Counted from the stretch's first letter, positions 7,633-16,436 are shown. The stretch is DNA of 33,363 nt from Actinomycetes bacterium (GCA_021792455.1 JAJYUP010000023.1:1-33363); one strand, 5' to 3'. A program made the numbers and translations. Notes: generated by a model not told the origin, from the sequence alone.

Positions 7633-8526
7633 ATGCTCCAGCAGCTGATCAACGCAATCGTCTTCGGCTCGGTGCTGACCCTGTTCGCGCTTGGGCTGTC
7701 GCTGGCATGGGGCACGCTCGACGTGCTCAACCTCGCGCACGGCGCGGTGTTCATCTTCGCCGGCTATCTGACCTATGAACTCACCCGGCAGGGAGCGCTT
7801 TCGTTCGTTCCTGCGCTGATCGTCTCGATGGTCGGTGCAGGAGCGGCGACGGTCGCGCTCGAGGTGCTCGCCTTCCGCTTCATCCGAACGCGGTTCGCGA
7901 ACAAGCGGCAGGCGGAGCTGTCGATGCTCGTGGCGAGCATCGGCGGCGCGATCATCATCGATCAGGTCGTCTCCAACGAGACGGGAGCGACGACGTTCGG
8001 GCCGCCGAGCAGCATCTTCAAAGTCCGCGAGTACCATCTCACCGGCTCCGCGGGCATCACGAACATCCAGATCCTGATAGTCGTGGTTGCGGTGCTCGCC
8101 GCGGTTGGGCTCGACCAGTGGGTGCGGCGCTCACGCCAGGGACGCGCGGTGCGGGCTGTCGCGTACGACCCGGTCACCTCAGGGCTGCTCGGCGTGAACG
8201 TGAGCTTCGTTGCGATCTCGACCATGTTCGTCGCCGGGGCGCTCGCAGGGCTCGCTGGCGTGCTGCTCGCCGTCAACCTGAGAGCGGAGGAAGTCGCCGT
8301 CGGCCAGGACTATCTGCTCACCGCGTTCGCGATCCTCATCGTCGGAGGCGTCGGGAGCGTGCGCGGCGCCGTGCTTGCCGCGTATCTGATCGCGATCGCC
8401 GAGACGGCGGTTGTCGCCTATGGCCCGACGCAGTGGCGAGACGGGATCGCGTTCCTGCTGATCCTGCTCGTCCTGCTCGTGCGACCTCAAGGTCTGTTCG
8501 CGAAGGCGCAGTTCCAGAGGGCGTGA
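7633..8526 (+). CDS. livH: Liv-type ABC importer permease 1
   Basis: Branched-chain-amino-acid-type permease (BPD_transp_2 family), 297 aa from ATG 7633. It has multiple hydrophobic segments, the N-terminal block SLAWGTLDVLNLAHG and the C-terminal VGGVGSVRGAVLAAYLI block characteristic of LivH. An in-frame GTG at 7606 lies inside the hairpin 7582-7617 and would add nine atypical residues, so the ATG is preferred; its ribosome binding site is weak. Only 3 nt separate its stop from the livM start. With the binding protein, LivM and two ATPases it forms a complete importer in the cytoplasmic membrane. The gene name denotes the family, not proven amino-acid specificity. Confidence 0.93.
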   Translation: MLQQLINAIVFGSVLTLFALGLSLAWGTLDVLNLAHGAVFIFAGYLTYELTRQGALSFVPALIVSMVGAGAATVALEVLAFRFIRTRFANKRQAELSMLVASIGGAIIIDQVVSNETGATTFGPPSSIFKVREYHLTGSAGITNIQILIVVVAVLAAVGLDQWVRRSRQGRAVRAVAYDPVTSGLLGVNVSFVAISTMFVAGALAGLAGVLLAVNLRAEEVAVGQDYLLTAFAILIVGGVGSVRGAVLAAYLIAIAETAVVAYGPTQWRDGIAFLLILLVLLVRPQGLFAKAQFQRA

Positions 8527-8529
8527 GTC

Positions 8530-9459
8530 ATGCAGACGATCGCCAGCATTAGCTCGTGGTACGCGAACAACGAAACGCTCATCCAAGAGATCCTCATCTA
8601 CGCGCTTCTGGCCTTCAGCATCCAGGTGGCTCTGCGCAGCGGCATCTTCTCGCTCGCCGGCGTCGGCTTCTACGCGATCGGCAGCTACGCGGCTGGACTG
8701 CTCGTGAAGGAACAGGCGTGGCCGACGGCGCTCGCAGTGATCGCCGCGGTGCTGCTCTGCGCTCTGCTCGGCTGGGCGTTGTCTGTGCTGCTCGTGCGGC
8801 TGCGGGACCTGTACCTCGCGTTGGCGACTGTCGCCTTCGATCTCATGGTCGGAGTGGTCGCGCTCAACTGGAGCTCTCTGACGGGCGGGCCGCTCGGGAC
8901 GGTGGGCATCCCGATCAGCGTGACGACGCTCACGATCTTCATCACGGTCCTCGGTGCAGCCGCGATGCTCGCGCTGATGCAGAGGGGCACGATAGGACGC
9001 ACCCTCGTTGCGGTTCGCGAGGACGAGCAGCTCGCGCGCAGCCTGTCTGTGAACGTACGCCGCTACCGAGAGCTCGCGTTCGTGATCTCGAGCATGCTCG
9101 GCGCGCTCGCAGGTGCCTACCACGCACTGCTGTTCACCGACATCCAAGCGACGGACGCCGGCTTCGAACTGATCGTGCTGGCCCTGACGATGGTCGTGAT
9201 CGGCGGGTTCGGCTCCTGGACGGGCGCGCTGCTCGGGGCGATCCTGCTCACGTGGATCCCAATCGAACTGACCTCGATAGGGCAGTGGTGGGACGCCGTC
9301 TACGGAGCGATGATGATCGTCGTGGCCACGTTCATTCCCGGTGGCCTGATCAGCCTCGTCACGATCGCGGGGCGCGCGAGTCGTGGGCGCGCGAGGCCAA
9401 GTCTGCTCAGGCGCGGCAGCGCTGCGGCGGCCCCGCCCGCGTCATCGAGCGGGGCGTAG
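8530..9459 (+). CDS. livM: Liv-type ABC importer permease 2
   Basis: 309-aa LivM-type permease with about eight to ten hydrophobic segments. Family blocks include SIQVALRSGIFSLAGVGFYAIGSYAAG near the N-terminal third and VIGGFGSWTGALLGAI near the C-terminus. Residues GRTLVAVREDEQLARSLSVNV form the cytoplasmic loop that contacts the ATPase. It starts 3 nt after livH, consistent with translational coupling. The final 30 or so residues are an Arg/Ala/Ser-rich cytoplasmic tail. The product is expected to pair with LivH as the transmembrane heterodimer. Confidence 0.93.
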   Translation: MQTIASISSWYANNETLIQEILIYALLAFSIQVALRSGIFSLAGVGFYAIGSYAAGLLVKEQAWPTALAVIAAVLLCALLGWALSVLLVRLRDLYLALATVAFDLMVGVVALNWSSLTGGPLGTVGIPISVTTLTIFITVLGAAAMLALMQRGTIGRTLVAVREDEQLARSLSVNVRRYRELAFVISSMLGALAGAYHALLFTDIQATDAGFELIVLALTMVVIGGFGSWTGALLGAILLTWIPIELTSIGQWWDAVYGAMMIVVATFIPGGLISLVTIAGRASRGRARPSLLRRGSAAAAPPASSSGA

Positions 9460-9476
9460 CGTTGGCGGAGGCACTT

Positions 9477-10277
9477 TTGCAGGTGAAGGACGCGCGCGTC
9501 GCCTTTGGTGGCGTCCGCGCGCTCGACGGCGTCTCCCTGACGGTGCAGGACGGGCAGCTGCTCGGCTTGATCGGACCGAACGGGTCAGGCAAGAGCACGC
9601 TGCTTGCGGCGATCTCACGGATGATCGACCTGAGCTCGGGCACGCTGACCATGGAGGGGCGCGACTACACCAACGCGCCGGCACATCTCGCGAACGCGCT
9701 CGGGATCGCGCGCACCTTCCAGACGGTGCGGCTGCTGCGCACGATGAGCGTCCTCGAGAACGTGATGCTCGGCGCCCAGGCGGAGTGGGTTCGTCGCGGC
9801 CCCCTCGCGACCTGGCTGTGGCTGTCCCGCGCTCGCCGCGAGGAGAAGCGCGCTCGCAGGGCCGCCCAGCAGGCGCTCGAGCGCGTCGGGCTGAAGGACC
9901 TCGGCAGGCGCCACCCCCAGGAACTGCCGTATGGACCGGCGCGGAAGGTGGAGATCGCGCGCGCGCTGGCGTGCGAGCCTAAGCTGCTGCTGCTGGACGA
10001 GCCGACGGCCGGCATGAGTCAGGCAGAGCGCGAGGAAGTCGGCATCCTGCTGAGCGAGCTCTCGAAGGACGGGCTCGCCCAGGTGCTCGTCGAGCACGAC
10101 CTCGCGATGATCCAGCGCGTCTGCAACCGGGTTGTGGCGCTGAACTTTGGGCAGGTGATCGCTGAGGGTCTGCCCGCGCAGGTCGCCGCGGATGAGCTGG
10201 TGCGTGAGGCGTATCTCGGCCACCGCGACGCGGGGATGGAGGCGAGCGCTCCGATGATGGAGATCGGTCGGCAGTGA
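9477..10277 (+). CDS. livG: Liv-type ABC importer ATPase 1
   Basis: ABC ATPase, 266 aa from TTG 9477. Walker A GPNGSGKST is at 33-41; the LivG-type signature LPYGPARKVEIARAL replaces canonical LSGGQ; Walker B LLLLDEPTAG and the H-loop VEHD follow. The frame stays open far upstream, but that part is antisense to nothing conserved and overlaps livM in another frame. TTG 9477 is chosen because GGAGG at 9467-9471 lies 5 nt away; TTG 9462 and GTG 9483 are alternatives. It energises uptake together with LivF. Confidence 0.9.
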   Translation: MQVKDARVAFGGVRALDGVSLTVQDGQLLGLIGPNGSGKSTLLAAISRMIDLSSGTLTMEGRDYTNAPAHLANALGIARTFQTVRLLRTMSVLENVMLGAQAEWVRRGPLATWLWLSRARREEKRARRAAQQALERVGLKDLGRRHPQELPYGPARKVEIARALACEPKLLLLDEPTAGMSQAEREEVGILLSELSKDGLAQVLVEHDLAMIQRVCNRVVALNFGQVIAEGLPAQVAADELVREAYLGHRDAGMEASAPMMEIGRQ

Positions 10278-10329
10278 GCGGGGCGGCCTTCAGACGCTTC
10301 GCCGGCCCGGCGCACCTGGTGGACGGCAG

Positions 10330-11223
10330 ATGAGCAGCGATCGCGCTGGCGGGCAGCCGGGGCCAGGCGGGCAGCCATGGCGCGGCGGGCAGCCGGGACT
10401 GGGCGAGCAGCCGGGGCCAGGCGGGCAGGGGGCCTCGCGGGAGGGTGCACCTGCGCTGAAGATCGACCGCCTTTCCGTGCGCTACGGACACATCACCGCT
10501 GTGGCTTCCGTGAGCCTCGAGCTGCCGGCAGGCGCGATAGTCGCGGTGCTTGGGGCGAATGGAGCAGGAAAGAGCTCGACCCTGGGCGCGGTCGCAGGCT
10601 CGGTGAAGGCGCATGTCAGCGGCGACGTGAGGCTGTTCGGCGAGCGCGTGGGCGGCAGGCCGTCGCATCGGATCGTTGCTCGCGGGATGGTGCTCGTGCC
10701 GGAGGGCCGGCGCGTGATAGCGCCGCTGAGCGTCGAGGAGAACCTGCTGCTTGGCGCCTACAGGCAACGATCCCACAAGCAGGTGCGTGCGAAGCTCGGC
10801 GAGGTTCACGAGCTCTTTCCCGTGCTGCGCGAGCGCCGTGGCTCCCCTGCGGGCCTGCTCAGCGGCGGCGAGCAGCAGATGCTCGCATTCGGGCGTGCGT
10901 TGATGGCGGATCCCCGCGTGATCTTGATGGATGAGCCCTCGATGGGGCTCGCGCCTGCGATGGTCGACCGGGTGATCGACGCGGTCCGCGCGATCAATGC
11001 CCTCGGCAAGTCGGTGCTGCTCGTCGAGCAGAACGCGGTCGCCGCGCTGCGTGTTGCCTCATACGCCTACGTCCTCGACCGCGGTCGGATCGCCTCCTCG
11101 GGCAGCGCGCAGACGATGCGCTCCGACCCCGTCGTGGCCGAGGTGTTCCTGGGGCTTCACGAAAGCGCTTCGCGCGCGAGCGCTGAGCAGGGTCCTGGAC
11201 GCAGCGAGGCCGCACGCAGCTGA
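10330..11223 (+). CDS. livF: Liv-type ABC importer ATPase 2 with low-complexity N-terminal tail
   Basis: ABC ATPase of the LivF type, 297 aa. Walker A GANGAGKSS is at 75-83, signature LSGGEQQ at 177-183, Walker B VILMDEPS at 197-204, and the LVEQN H-loop region follows. The ATPase fold starts at about residue 43. The preceding 42 residues are a Gly/Pro/Gln-rich tail with repeated GQPG units, absent from ordinary LivF proteins (about 235-240 aa) and encoded by an internal DNA duplication (10353-10428). ATG 10330 is the only plausible in-frame start seen; there is no ATG or GTG between the tail and the fold. It ends the importer operon. Confidence 0.9.
   Translation: MSSDRAGGQPGPGGQPWRGGQPGLGEQPGPGGQGASREGAPALKIDRLSVRYGHITAVASVSLELPAGAIVAVLGANGAGKSSTLGAVAGSVKAHVSGDVRLFGERVGGRPSHRIVARGMVLVPEGRRVIAPLSVEENLLLGAYRQRSHKQVRAKLGEVHELFPVLRERRGSPAGLLSGGEQQMLAFGRALMADPRVILMDEPSMGLAPAMVDRVIDAVRAINALGKSVLLVEQNAVAALRVASYAYVLDRGRIASSGSAQTMRSDPVVAEVFLGLHESASRASAEQGPGRSEAARS
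10353..10428. repeat. direct repeat encoding GQPG tail of LivF-like ATPase
   Basis: A 22-bp sequence occurs identically at 10353-10374 and 10407-10428 (54 bp apart, in frame), with degenerate GGCGGGCAGCC units between. It encodes the repeated Gly-Gln-Pro-Gly stretch at the N-terminus of the LivF-like protein. Confidence 0.9.
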
Positions 11224-11238
11224 GCTGCTGCGGTCGCC

Positions 11239-11280
11239 CGCGGATCCGTGCCTGCCGCTGCGGGGGCTCGCGGATCCGTG
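11239..11280. repeat. 30-bp-spaced direct repeat after livF
   Basis: CGCGGATCCGTG occurs at 11239-11250 and 11269-11280, within a degenerate 30-bp tandem unit in the 202-bp gap between livF and the CoA-transferase-fold pair. No gene is seen in this gap. No clear intrinsic terminator with a U tract is seen either. Confidence 0.7.
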
Positions 11281-11389
11281 TCCGCCGCCGCCTCCACCGG
11301 TGTGGCGCCCCTCGCTCGCCACTCGGCGATCGGGTGCCAGGGCCGAGCGGCGAGCCACCGCAGCCTGTCTGGCGTGCCGCCTGCCCTGG

Positions 11390-11426
11390 TTTCAATCAAA
11401 CGGCCGGTCAGATATATTGCGGCAGG
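11390..11426 (+). promoter_or_regulatory. promoter of the 11426 operon, probably leaderless
   Basis: A -10 TATATT (11413-11418) lies 7 nt before the GTG at 11426, so transcription should start at the start codon. Sequence 11396-11411 matches 12 of 16 positions of the perfect palindrome at 26143-26158, and in both cases one base separates palindrome and -10. A weak -35 (TTTCAA, 11390-11395) sits 17 bp upstream of the -10. Confidence 0.6.
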
Positions 11427-12268
11427 TGAGCGCTGAGGACAAGCTTTGGGCTCTTGGGGACGCCGCGGAGCTCGTGAGGGACGGGGATCTCGTAGCGATC
11501 GGGGGCCTTTCGCTCAACTGTGCGCCGATGGCGTTCTGCCGTCAGCTGGCGCGCGCAGGCCGCCGCGACCTCGACCTGCTCGCGGTCGTATCCGGAATGG
11601 CGGTCGACTGGCTGATAGCCGCCGGATGCGTGCGCCGCCTGATCATGGGGTTGACGTCCTTCGAGGGCTTCGGGCTCGCTCCGAGCTTCAGACGTGCCGC
11701 CGAGACGGGCAGCATTCAGGTGCAGGAGTGGAGCGAGCACACGCTGATCTGCGCGCTTCAGGCCGCAACCGCTGGCGTCCCGTTCATGCCGACGCGCGCC
11801 GGTCTTGGCACCGACATGCCCGCGCTCCATCCCGACCGCACCTGGGAAGCGATCGATGAGCGCAGCGGCGAGCGCTATCTCGCCTGCGCCGCGATCAAGC
11901 CGGACGTCGCGGTGATCCACGTCCACGAAGCCGACCGCCGCGGCAACGCGCGCATGAACCCGAAGCTCGTCTGGTTCGACACCGAGCTCGTGAAGGCGGC
12001 GGGCAGGGTCATCGTCACCGCTGAGCGGATCGTGGAGACGAGCACGTTCAGGCAGGCCCCCGAGCGCACGAGCATCCCAGGCTTCGCAGTCGATCACGTG
12101 ATCGAGGCGCCGCGCGGGGCGTGGCCGACCGCGTGCTGGCCCGAGTATCCCTACGACGGTGACTTCTACCGCTCCTATCAGCGCGCGGCCAGAGATCCGA
12201 AGGCATTCGCAGAGCTCTTCGCAGAGCATGTAGCGCCGCTCAGCACGTCTGCGTCGATGGGGGCGTGA
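11426..12268 (+). CDS. CoA-transferase-fold alpha subunit (IpdA/GctA-like)
   Basis: 280-aa alpha subunit of a family I CoA-transferase-fold heterodimer. GGLSLNCAPMAF near residues 26-37 forms the glycine-rich N-terminal element. QEWSEHTLICALQAA (from residue 100) and FMPTRAGLGTDM are the blocks that recall IpdA, the alpha subunit of the steroid ring-opening hydrolase, whose catalytic glutamate lies in this region (E101 or E104 here). GTG 11426 was chosen by domain extent and because a -10 box places the transcript start on it; the open frame further upstream overlaps livF. It is immediately followed by its beta subunit and an acyl-CoA ligase. Whether it transfers CoA or hydrolyses a C-C bond is not decided by sequence alone. 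Confidence 0.87.
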   Translation: MSAEDKLWALGDAAELVRDGDLVAIGGLSLNCAPMAFCRQLARAGRRDLDLLAVVSGMAVDWLIAAGCVRRLIMGLTSFEGFGLAPSFRRAAETGSIQVQEWSEHTLICALQAATAGVPFMPTRAGLGTDMPALHPDRTWEAIDERSGERYLACAAIKPDVAVIHVHEADRRGNARMNPKLVWFDTELVKAAGRVIVTAERIVETSTFRQAPERTSIPGFAVDHVIEAPRGAWPTACWPEYPYDGDFYRSYQRAARDPKAFAELFAEHVAPLSTSASMGA

Positions 12269-12270
12269 GC

Positions 12271-13059
12271 ATGGGCGACGCTGCGACTGATTACACGATC
12301 GACGAGCTCGTCGTGACCGCGCTCGCGAAGGAGTTCCCAGACGACACCGTCGCCTTCAACGGCGCCGTGTCGTTCGTCCCAGTCTGTGCGCTGCTGCTCG
12401 CCCGCGCAACCCATGCACCGAACCTGATTTGGGTGGCGAGCTCGATTGCCGTCGATCCTCAACCGAAGGAGATCGGCGAGTCGACGCTCTCAGACGCGCT
12501 CTGGGATGGCGCGACGATGCTCCAGTCCTCCGCCGCAGACTTCTGGGCCTACGCGCAGTCTGGGCGCATGAACTCGTTCTGCTTCAGGGGCGCTCAGATC
12601 GACGCGTTCGGCAACGTCAACAACACGGTCATCGGCACCTACGAGCAACCGAAGATAAGGCTCCCAGGCGGCGGCGGCATGGCGGATCTCGGCTGTCAGG
12701 TCGGCCGCATCTACCTGTGGTCGACGACCCACGACCGCAGGACGTTCGTGGACAAGCTCGACTTCCGCTCAGGTCTTGGGTGGGGCGACGGCGGCGATCA
12801 CCGGCAACGGCTCGGCCTGCCAGGCGGTCCGCGGGTGTGTGTGACGAACCTGTGTGTGATGGACTTTCATCAGGTCTCGAAGCGCATGCGCCTGCGCAGT
12901 GTGCATCCTGGGGTCAGCGTTGAGGATGTGATCGCCCAGACCGGCTTCGAGCTCGTGATCGAAGGTGAGGTGCCGCAGACGGTGCCGCCGACGCGTGAGG
13001 AGGTGGAGCTGATCCGCCGCCTCGACCCAACCGACGCGCGCAAGCGGGAGTTTGCGTGA
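12271..13059 (+). CDS. CoA-transferase-fold beta subunit (IpdB/GctB-like)
   Basis: 262-aa beta subunit, partner of the alpha subunit just upstream. ATG 12271 follows GATGGGGG at 7-nt spacing; GTG 12265, overlapping the previous stop, is an alternative. Conserved blocks are FRGAQIDAFGNVNNTVIG, the glycine-rich GGGGMADLG, VTNLCVMDF and LRSVHPGVSVEDV, which match my memory of IpdB. In the N-terminal region where glutaconate CoA-transferase has its catalytic glutamate (beta E54), I see NGAVSFVP and no obvious E-S/N-G motif. That favours an IpdAB-like, non-transferase mechanism. Its stop overlaps the GTG start of the next ligase (GTGA), indicating coupled translation. Confidence 0.85.
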   Translation: MGDAATDYTIDELVVTALAKEFPDDTVAFNGAVSFVPVCALLLARATHAPNLIWVASSIAVDPQPKEIGESTLSDALWDGATMLQSSAADFWAYAQSGRMNSFCFRGAQIDAFGNVNNTVIGTYEQPKIRLPGGGGMADLGCQVGRIYLWSTTHDRRTFVDKLDFRSGLGWGDGGDHRQRLGLPGGPRVCVTNLCVMDFHQVSKRMRLRSVHPGVSVEDVIAQTGFELVIEGEVPQTVPPTREEVELIRRLDPTDARKREFA

Positions 13060-14756
13060 GCGGGGATGCTCAGGCGCATGCGCCCGTCGACAACGATGGC
13101 CCGGCCTCAGCCGAGCTTTCCGATCGCGGCCTCTACAGGGGTCGTCGCCCATGGCTTGGCAAGCACGTGGGCCGATTCGACCTCGAGCATCGCACGCTGC
13201 TGAACGTTCTTGCCGCGCAGGCTGAGGAGAGACCTGATCAGCCATGGCTGATCTTCGACAGCACGGAGTCGATGAGCTTTGCTGAGGGGTTCAGGCGCAC
13301 GGCTGCGGTTGCCGCCGCCCTCGCCGACTCTGGTGCGGCAGGGGGCCAGGTCGCCCTGCTGCTCGCAAATCAGGTCGAGTACCTGCCTGCGCTGCTTGGA
13401 GCAGGCGCGGCAGGAGGTCGAGCGGTGCCGCTGAACGCGGACGCACGCGGTCCGCTTCTCCAGTACGCGATCGAGAAGAGCGAGTCGAAGGCGATCGTCG
13501 TGCGAGACGACCTGCTCGAGCGGCTGGCGGAGCTCGACGGTATCGGCGAGGTCCGCCTGATCGTCGCCTGCGGCGCCGGCGAAGGGCGTGCGGAGCAGAT
13601 CCACGGTGTTCCTGTCGTCGACTGGGGACAGTGGCTGAGCGGGCGGGCGGACACGCCTGCAGGCAAGATGCCGAGCGGCTTCGAGGAGTGCCTCATCGCG
13701 TTCACCTCCGGAACGACTGGACGTTCGAAGGGCGTCGTCTACCCACACCAGTACCTCTACCTCTACTCCGGGCTCGTCACGGACTCGCTCGAACACACCT
13801 GCGAGGACGTGTTGACGACCGCGTTGCCCCTCTGCCACATGGCCGGACTGTCGATCGTCGCCTGCTCGGCGCTGCATGCGGGGGCGCGAGCGCACATGAA
13901 GTCGCGCTTCTCGGTTCAGCGGTTCTGGCCCGATGCAGCAGCGGATGGGGCGACGTTTGCGATCATCTTCGGGCCGATGGCGGCGATGCTTCTGAAGACT
14001 GTGCCAGAGGCACCGCCGCATCGTCTGCAGAACATCTTCTGCCTGCCCTACCCGCCAGATGGGCAGGAGTTCGAACGCCGGTACCGCGTTCGCCTGCTCT
14101 GGCAGGGATATGGGATGACCGAGATCTATCCCCACCCGATGCCCCGGAGGATGGAAGAGGGCGTGCCCTACGACACCGTTGGTCACGCGATGAGCTTCAT
14201 CGAATACGGAGCCGTCGACGAGAACGACCTGCTGCTGCCGCCGGGAGAGGTGGGCGAACTGGTGTATCGATCGCGGCTTCCCCACGGAATGGCGCGCGGT
14301 TACTACAAGGAGCCTGAGGCGACGGCGAACGCGTTTCGCAACTTCATGTTCCACACCGGCGACCTCGGCTGCGTCGACGAGGAGGGCCGTGTGCATTACC
14401 GCGGCCGTCGCCAGGATCGCATCCGACGCAGAGGTGAGAACATCTCAGCCGACGAGCTCGAGTTCGTGGCCCTGTCTCACCCCGACGTGCTCGAGGCGGC
14501 TGCGTTCGCGGTGCCAGACGAGCTCGGCGAACACGAGGTCAAGCTCGACGTGGTCCTGCGCGACGATGCGCTGACGCTCGCGCAGCTGCACGGATGGCTG
14601 CTCGAGCATCTGCCCCGCTACATGGTTCCGCGTTACCTCCAGCGACGCGAGCAGATGCCGAAGACTCCGACTCAGAAGATCGAGAAGTTCAAGCTTGCAG
14701 CCGAGGGTTGCGAAGGCCCTGGAGTGGAGCGCTTCGAGTTGCCGCGGCGAGGTTGA
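13056..14756 (+). CDS. AMP-forming acyl-CoA ligase (ANL family)
   Basis: 566-aa adenylate-forming ligase. P-loop TSGTTGRSKG at 217-226, adenine motif YGMTE, FHTGD aspartate, RIRRRGEN hinge region, and A10 lysine K541 in PKTPTQKIEK are all present, so it should be active. About 45 residues precede the usual ligase start (LLNVLAAQAEERPDQP). The GTG start overlaps the stop of the beta subunit by 4 nt. Its position as third gene after an IpdAB-like pair suggests it makes a CoA thioester used in the same route. It is clearly a paralogue of the ligase at 3258-4868 in organisation (TSGTTGRSKG, RIRRRGEN). It converges on the ligase at 14838. Confidence 0.92.
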   Translation: MSGDAQAHAPVDNDGPASAELSDRGLYRGRRPWLGKHVGRFDLEHRTLLNVLAAQAEERPDQPWLIFDSTESMSFAEGFRRTAAVAAALADSGAAGGQVALLLANQVEYLPALLGAGAAGGRAVPLNADARGPLLQYAIEKSESKAIVVRDDLLERLAELDGIGEVRLIVACGAGEGRAEQIHGVPVVDWGQWLSGRADTPAGKMPSGFEECLIAFTSGTTGRSKGVVYPHQYLYLYSGLVTDSLEHTCEDVLTTALPLCHMAGLSIVACSALHAGARAHMKSRFSVQRFWPDAAADGATFAIIFGPMAAMLLKTVPEAPPHRLQNIFCLPYPPDGQEFERRYRVRLLWQGYGMTEIYPHPMPRRMEEGVPYDTVGHAMSFIEYGAVDENDLLLPPGEVGELVYRSRLPHGMARGYYKEPEATANAFRNFMFHTGDLGCVDEEGRVHYRGRRQDRIRRRGENISADELEFVALSHPDVLEAAAFAVPDELGEHEVKLDVVLRDDALTLAQLHGWLLEHLPRYMVPRYLQRREQMPKTPTQKIEKFKLAAEGCEGPGVERFELPRRG

Positions 14757-14791
14757 GCCTCAGCGCCCGCCTGTGCGTCGAGTCAGGCGCG

Positions 14792-14809
14792 CAGGGCTTC
14801 GCTGCCCTG
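14792..14809. terminator. hairpin between convergent ligase genes
   Basis: CAGGGC (14792-14797) and GCCCTG (14804-14809) form a 6-bp stem with loop TTCGCT in the 81-bp gap between convergent stops at 14756 and 14838. There is no U tract on either strand, so termination is only a possibility. Confidence 0.4.
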
Positions 14810-14837
14810 TCGAGGCGCGTCGCGTCCAGATCGCCGT

Positions 14838-16436
14838 TCAGGCCTTTGCCTTGGCCGATGAGAGACGCGGCGCCTCAGTGATCCCGGCCTCTGCGAGTTC
14901 ACGCTCGATCCTCCCACGCAGCTTGAACTTCTGGATCTTCGTGCCGGAGATGGGCCACTCGGTCACGAACCTGACGTAGCGGGGGACCTTGAAGGTGGCG
15001 ATCTGGCCGAGGCAGTAGTCGATGAGCTCCTGCTCAGTCGCAGAGCGTCCTGGGTTGAGCTCGACGAACGCGCATGGCACCTCTATCAGCCGCGCGTCCG
15101 GTGCGCCGACGACCTGAACGATCTTCACGGCTGGGTGTCCCGTGAGGTAGTTCTCGATCTCGGCAGCGGAGACGTTCTCGCCTCCCACCTTCAAGACGTC
15201 CTTCAGCCGCCCGATGAAGCTCACCCTGCCATCCTCGTCCATCTTCAGCAGGTCTCCTGAGTGAAACCAGCCGTCGGCATCGATGACCTTCTGCGTGTAC
15301 TCCGGGTCGCGGTGATAGCGGGCGAAGCGCGTCACTCCGCGAAACAGCGCCTCGCCCGGCTCCCCCGGCGGAAGATCCTCGCCCGTGTCTGGGTCGACGA
15401 TGCGCATCTGCATGTCTCGCAGTGGCCGCCCACTGGTGGTGCAGCGCAGATCGAGCGGGTCGTCGACCTCGCCCATGCACATGAACCCGCACGACTCGGT
15501 CGATCCGAAGCTCGAGATCTGCACGGCCGAAGGCAGGCGTTCCTGCATCTGGCGAAGGCGCTCCGGCACGCCGACGTTGACGACTACGCGCAGTGCTGAG
15601 AGGTCGGCGTCCGCGCAGCTGGGGTGATCCAGCACGGCGAGCCAGATCGTCTCGAACGCCGGGAAGGCGAACGTGCAGTGCTCGCGCTCGAGCTGTTCGA
15701 TCGTGACGGCGGGGTCGAAGGCGCCAGCGTGGCAGAAGGTGCTCGCGTGGTACCAGGCCGCCGCCATCGTGCAGAACCCGCCGCAGTGGAACATCGGCAG
15801 CGGTGACCAGAAGATGTCCTCCGGGGTGAGCCCGAGGTGCTCTGAGACGTTGCGTCCCTCGTGCACGAGGGACGAGTGCGTGTGCATCGCGCCCTTCGGG
15901 CTCGCCGTCGTGCCGGAGGTGTAGAGAAGCAGGCAGTCGTCCTCTGCGCGGACCGACGCGGTGAGCTCCTCGATCTCGCCGTCCTCGACCTGCTCGCCTG
16001 TGCTCAGCAGCTCGTCGGCGTCCGTGCCGATCACATCGCAGCTGAGGTCAGCCTCGCTTGCGAGGGGCATGCCGGCATCGTCGGCGAGCAGCATTGTCAT
16101 TCCTGAGTGCGAGACGACGAAGCTGAGCTCGCTCACCTTGAAGCGTGGGTTGATCGGGGTCGGTATCGCGCCGAGCCGCCAGATCGCCAGCAGACACTCG
16201 ATGTTGCGCACGTTGGCGGCGAGCAGCACGCCAACGAGATCACCTCGGCCGAGGCCCCGTGCGCGCAGAGCGCGGGCGATGCGGAGGCTGCTCTCATGCA
16301 GCTCGGCATAGGTTGCCCGTCCGTCCGGGAAGATGACGGCGGGCGCGTGCGGGCGCTCCGCGGCGGCGCGCTCGAACAGATCGATCACTGTCGCAGGGCT
16401 CGCCTCAGCCGCCGAACTCACGCCGCCTCGCTCCAT
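14838..16436 (-). CDS. AMP-forming acyl-CoA ligase (FadD-like)
   Basis: 532-aa ANL-family ligase with P-loop YTSGTTASPKG (172-182), adenine motif FGSTES, FHSGD aspartate, VGGEN hinge region and A10 lysine K500 in ISGTKIQKFKLR. The VGGENVSAAEIE and ISGTKIQKF blocks place it nearer medium/long-chain FadD-type enzymes than the ligases at 3258 and 13056, whose hinge reads RRRGEN. The ATG at 16436 lies inside the preceding beta-subunit gene (32-bp overlap); a GTG at 16421 (VSSAAEA) is an alternative start. It is third gene in a minus-strand alpha-beta-ligase unit that mirrors the plus-strand unit at 11426-14756. Confidence 0.92.
   Translation of the reverse strand: MERGGVSSAAEASPATVIDLFERAAAERPHAPAVIFPDGRATYAELHESSLRIARALRARGLGRGDLVGVLLAANVRNIECLLAIWRLGAIPTPINPRFKVSELSFVVSHSGMTMLLADDAGMPLASEADLSCDVIGTDADELLSTGEQVEDGEIEELTASVRAEDDCLLLYTSGTTASPKGAMHTHSSLVHEGRNVSEHLGLTPEDIFWSPLPMFHCGGFCTMAAAWYHASTFCHAGAFDPAVTIEQLEREHCTFAFPAFETIWLAVLDHPSCADADLSALRVVVNVGVPERLRQMQERLPSAVQISSFGSTESCGFMCMGEVDDPLDLRCTTSGRPLRDMQMRIVDPDTGEDLPPGEPGEALFRGVTRFARYHRDPEYTQKVIDADGWFHSGDLLKMDEDGRVSFIGRLKDVLKVGGENVSAAEIENYLTGHPAVKIVQVVGAPDARLIEVPCAFVELNPGRSATEQELIDYCLGQIATFKVPRYVRFVTEWPISGTKIQKFKLRGRIERELAEAGITEAPRLSSAKAKA

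Noticed and set aside
6241-8037. 598-codon open frame on the minus strand
   Set aside because: Antisense to the binding protein and livH; Arg/Asp-rich with no recognisable domain.
8556-9476. upstream part of the frame ending with livG
   Set aside because: Overlaps livM in another frame and is low-complexity; only the part from about 9477 shows ABC ATPase motifs.
10997-11425. upstream part of the frame ending with the alpha subunit
   Set aside because: Overlaps livF and the repeat-containing gap; conserved sequence starts at GTG 11426, where a -10 box is correctly placed.
14792-14809. strong bidirectional intrinsic terminator
   Set aside because: Only a 6-bp stem and no U tract; listed as a weak hairpin only.
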